A stretch of 64,000 nt of DNA, taken from Pseudomonadales bacterium (GTDB taxonomy: Bacteria; Pseudomonadota; Gammaproteobacteria; Pseudomonadales; Halieaceae). Location: positions 62,001 to 126,000 of the forward strand of contig JACKNO010000005.1 in assembly GCA_024234815.1 (NCBI GenBank), in the 5' to 3' direction. The notes under the pieces are model-generated. The model searched no databases, was not told where the DNA came from, and saw nothing but the letters and a program-made list of their open reading frames with translations. The position numbers were made by a program, and so were the translations under genes. This document shows, piece by piece, positions 61,676 through 64,000 of the stretch; the first letter of the stretch is position 1; each line of letters opens with the position of its first letter.

Positions 61676-63343
61676 CTAGCTGTTGCCGACCGCCCGTTTA
61701 AGCCGGCCGGCATCGGGTACCAGGGGGAGATCCAGGGCTTCGAGAATCACGGCGTCGCGGTCATAGGGATCGCGTTTGAATTGCACCTCGCCGCCTGGCA
61801 GCGCCTGCACGGTCCAGTAAACCAGATAGATGGGCACCGGTTCGCGCAGGGACACGCGCCGGGTCTTCTGGCTCGCAATAACGGCATTGATGGCAGCGAG
61901 ATCCCATTGGCCGGGATCGTCGAGTAACAGCTCAGCCAACGCCTCCGCGTTTTCAACGCGAATACAACCCGAGCTGAAAGTTCGCTCGCTGCGATTGAAA
62001 AGCGCGCGGCTCGGCGTGTCGTGCAGGTAAACCATGTGTTCATTGGGAAACATGATCTTGAGTCGACCCAGGGCGTTATCGGGGCCGGGGCGCTGTCGGA
62101 TCATGTACGGAAAGCCCTCCCGCGGGTAGCGATCCCAGTTCACCGTAGCGGGGTCTATCTCGACGCCGCCCATGGTGAGCACCTGCATATCTCGTTTGCG
62201 GAGGTAATCCGGGTCACGCTTGATTGCGGGAAGGACATCCTTTCTGAAAATGGTGGGGGGCACCGTCCAGGTGGGGTTGAATTCAATATAGGTGATAGTA
62301 TCGCTGAACACCGGCGTGCTTCGGTAGGGGCGTCCGACCTGGGCCCTGCCCTCGAAAAGCTGTTGGCCATCGCGCCACAGAGACACTTCAAAACCGGCGA
62401 TATCAACAATGACCGCCGTGGGCGGGGCGCCGCGCAACACCCGGGCACGCTCCAGGTTTACCCGGATCTGACCGATACGACGCGCGATGGGGACATTCAT
62501 TGCAGCGATCGTCTGGCGGCCGACTATACCGTCGGCATCGAGCCGGTATTGCTCCTGAAAGCGCTTGATCGCCTGCTCGAGCCCGGCATCAAAATACTGC
62601 GGATCGCTCGCCTGGGCTACCTCCTGGTTTCCTTCCGCCTGAAGGCGCCGGCGCAGTTGTTCCACTCGCGGCCCGCTATCCCCCGGCCGCAGGGTCGGCC
62701 CTTCATCGACTCTTCCCCAGCCCCCATCGGATTCCAGCTGACGATATTTTGCCAGGGCCGCCACCATATTCTGATACGCCGGCCCGGCAGGTTTGAGTTT
62801 GTCGATGCCCGCGCCAATACCCCCGTTCCCGGTAACATTCTCCATCCACGTCACCGGGTCAACCTGGGGAAGTTGCCGGTCAAAATTCCAGGAACTACTG
62901 AAATCGACGGGATCCAGCTTACCCAGGGCATAGTGATAGGTAAGGCGAACAAGGCTGTCGGATAACAATAAATCCCGCTGTGAAGGCTCCAGGTCAAGGC
63001 TGCCGTCCAGCAATCCCCGCACCTGGTCCCGATGGTAGTCCCACCCGTTCATTCCCTCGCGCTCTGCCTGGTCGATGACCGCGGCCAGTTCTGTCACGCT
63101 CTCGGGCCTGGTCCAGGCCAGCGACCAGTCCTTGCGCCGATAGAATTCCTGTGTGACCGGCAGGTTGTAAACGGTGGCGCCGGCGATATCGAGTTGCCCA
63201 TCTGTCGCCAGTTGCTGCATTAGCCCCTGTAAAGGTTCACTCGCGCCCAGGCCGCGCCCCGCAAACAGGACAAGGCAGCCGAGACATAACAGGCGAGCCA
63301 CTGTAAACCCATGTTTTATAATAGATTTTTCTGTAATTTCCAC
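61676..63343 (-). CDS. ldtD: L,D-transpeptidase, YcbB/LdtD-like
   Basis: Periplasmic enzyme of 555 residues (E. coli LdtD 615) making 3-3 peptidoglycan cross-links. Order: signal region (TVARLLCLGCLVLFAGRGLG), an N-terminal scaffold domain, a peptidoglycan-binding domain (LRPGDSGPRVEQLRRRLQAE), and a YkuD catalytic domain with HMVYLHDTPSRALFNRSERT and SSGCIRVENAEALAELL. The catalytic Cys is Cys460. The start is the GTG at 63343 with AGGG about 6 bases upstream. It is divergent from mepK, which would cut such cross-links. Confidence 0.93.
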   Translation of the reverse strand: MEITEKSIIKHGFTVARLLCLGCLVLFAGRGLGASEPLQGLMQQLATDGQLDIAGATVYNLPVTQEFYRRKDWSLAWTRPESVTELAAVIDQAEREGMNGWDYHRDQVRGLLDGSLDLEPSQRDLLLSDSLVRLTYHYALGKLDPVDFSSSWNFDRQLPQVDPVTWMENVTGNGGIGAGIDKLKPAGPAYQNMVAALAKYRQLESDGGWGRVDEGPTLRPGDSGPRVEQLRRRLQAEGNQEVAQASDPQYFDAGLEQAIKRFQEQYRLDADGIVGRQTIAAMNVPIARRIGQIRVNLERARVLRGAPPTAVIVDIAGFEVSLWRDGQQLFEGRAQVGRPYRSTPVFSDTITYIEFNPTWTVPPTIFRKDVLPAIKRDPDYLRKRDMQVLTMGGVEIDPATVNWDRYPREGFPYMIRQRPGPDNALGRLKIMFPNEHMVYLHDTPSRALFNRSERTFSSGCIRVENAEALAELLLDDPGQWDLAAINAVIASQKTRRVSLREPVPIYLVYWTVQALPGGEVQFKRDPYDRDAVILEALDLPLVPDAGRLKRAVGNS

Positions 63344-63360
63344 TGAATGCCCTGTAAATT

Positions 63361-63390
63361 CGCCCCATAATCATTTTTTTCTGTGGGGCG
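63361..63390. promoter_or_regulatory. Shared ldtD-mepK intergenic region with inverted repeat
   Basis: CGCCCCA (63361-63367) and TGGGGCG (63384-63390) form a 7-bp inverted repeat with a 16-base A/T-rich middle. CATAAT (63366-63371) inside it could be a -10 for mepK. The right arm overlaps the likely ribosome-binding area of mepK (start 63402), so folding could limit its translation. Confidence 0.3.
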
Positions 63391-63401
63391 GTCGCGAATT
63401 C

Positions 63402-63962
63402 ATGCCTGACGATGACACAACATGTACCCGGGTAAACCCTACCCGCAGGATGCTTCTGCGGGCCTCGCTGGCTGGCTCCGTCCTGGCAATCGCCCCGGTT
63501 AGCGGGGTATGGGCGGCCAACGAACGCAGGGTGTCGCTACACAATCTGCACACCGGTGAACGAATCAACCAACCCTACTGGATGGCGGGTGACTATCTGC
63601 CCCAGTCACTTTCCGCGATCAACTCTGTACTGCGAGACCACCGCAGTGGCGAAGTATACCCGATAGACCCGGGACTACTCGACCTGTTGTCCGCGTTGCA
63701 ACAACGGCTTGGGTCCAACGAGGGCTATGAAGTGATCTCGGGCTATCGCTCCCCCGCGAGCAACGCCATGTTGCACAAAGCCAGCGACGGTGTCGCCAGG
63801 CGCAGTCTGCACATGCAGGGCAAAGCGATTGATATCCGGCTGCCAGGCACCGGACTGGAAACGCTCCACGAGGCCGCAAGGCAGATGAAGTCAGGGGGGG
63901 TCGGATTGTACGCCGCCTCCAATTTCATCCATGTCGACACCGGCCGGGTGCGCTACTGGTAG
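63402..63962 (+). CDS. mepK: Murein endopeptidase MepK-like (YcbK, M15-type DUF882), Tat-exported
   Basis: Periplasmic zinc peptidase of 186 residues. The N-terminus is a twin-arginine signal (NPTRRMLLRASLAGSVLAIA, then PVSGVWA). Zinc ligands fit the M15/LAS pattern: His137 (RRSLHMQG), Asp144 (KAIDIRLPG) and His177 (NFIHVDTG). It belongs to the E. coli YcbK/MepK group, which cleaves 3-3 (and some 4-3) peptidoglycan cross-links; E. coli ycbK also lies beside ycbB. The ATG at 63402 is the only start giving the Tat signal; a longer frame from 63174 runs antisense through ldtD. The remaining 38 bases to the window end hold nothing recognisable. Confidence 0.92.
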   Translation: MPDDDTTCTRVNPTRRMLLRASLAGSVLAIAPVSGVWAANERRVSLHNLHTGERINQPYWMAGDYLPQSLSAINSVLRDHRSGEVYPIDPGLLDLLSALQQRLGSNEGYEVISGYRSPASNAMLHKASDGVARRSLHMQGKAIDIRLPGTGLETLHEAARQMKSGGVGLYAASNFIHVDTGRVRYW

Positions 63963-64000
63963 CTTGCGCGCGGCGGGCGTTCGCGCCCGGCCCCTGTGTT

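Overview
The window looks like a contiguous chromosomal segment of a free-living, GC-rich (about 60 percent by eye) aerobic gammaproteobacterium. A marine member of the Halieaceae/OM60-NOR5 or a neighbouring Cellvibrionales/Marinobacter-type lineage is the best guess. The reasons are a DUF1329/DUF1302 exported pair, a 660-residue fatty acyl-CoA reductase of the Marinobacter type together with a wax ester synthase/DGAT, a NhaD Na+/H+ antiporter, and E. coli-like orthologues of ybhP, ppc, gadB, rhlE, ycbB and ycbK. The taxonomy is inference from gene content. I see no rRNA, tRNA, CRISPR array, insertion sequence, integrase or phage gene; this is housekeeping and metabolic DNA.

Layout. 1-4.7 kb: minus-strand yejABEF-like peptide ABC importer, cut by the left edge inside the ATPase gene, with a POT-family peptide symporter divergent from it (4.9-6.5 kb). 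6.5-10.2 kb: a saccharopine-dehydrogenase-like oxidoreductase and an unusual 798-residue membrane protein (coiled coil plus NHL-like propeller). 10.3-13.6 kb: lutABC L-lactate oxidation operon. 13.6-14.2 kb: SYLF lipid-binding protein. 14.3-19.0 kb: a minus-strand operon of a GAPDH paralogue lacking the catalytic Cys, a normal GAPDH and PEP carboxylase. 19.4-24.4 kb: GST, bactofilin, a methyltransferase-like protein with no normal start codon, folE with a clear terminator, and NAD-malic enzyme. 24.5-33.9 kb: P-type ATPase, then a tight run of PQQ sugar dehydrogenase-cytochrome c, CDP-alcohol phosphatidyltransferase, YbhP, a PlsB-like acyltransferase and MscS. 34-46.4 kb: acyl-CoA synthetase, rhlE, fatty acyl-CoA reductase, gadB with an overlapping membrane protein, a glycine-zipper lipoprotein, an SLC13 permease and WS/DGAT. 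46.5-52.2 kb: nhaD, cvfB, GST, DUF385 protein, DUF1439 protein, MFS. 52.5-56.9 kb: maiA plus a large aromatic amino acid hydroxylase, then aguA-aguB (agmatine to putrescine). 57-61.6 kb: FAD-linked 2-hydroxyacid dehydrogenase coupled to DUF1329 and DUF1302. 61.7-64 kb: divergent ldtD and mepK.

How the genes fit together. Three themes recur. (1) The PEP-pyruvate-oxaloacetate node and C3 acids: two GAPDH-like proteins, PEP carboxylase, malic enzyme, lutABC. (2) Acyl lipids: acyl-CoA synthetase, acyl-CoA reductase and WS/DGAT would together turn fatty acids into storage wax esters, while the YbhP/PlsB-like/CDP-alcohol transferase run points to phospholipid synthesis or repair. (3) Amino acids, peptides and polyamines: two peptide importers, glutamate decarboxylase, agmatine catabolism and aromatic amino acid hydroxylation. 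The strongest candidates for something undescribed are the Cys-less GAPDH paralogue coupled to gap-ppc and the 798-residue propeller membrane protein. Next come operator-like palindromes before gadB and the acyl-CoA reductase gene. No convincing complete novel system is visible.
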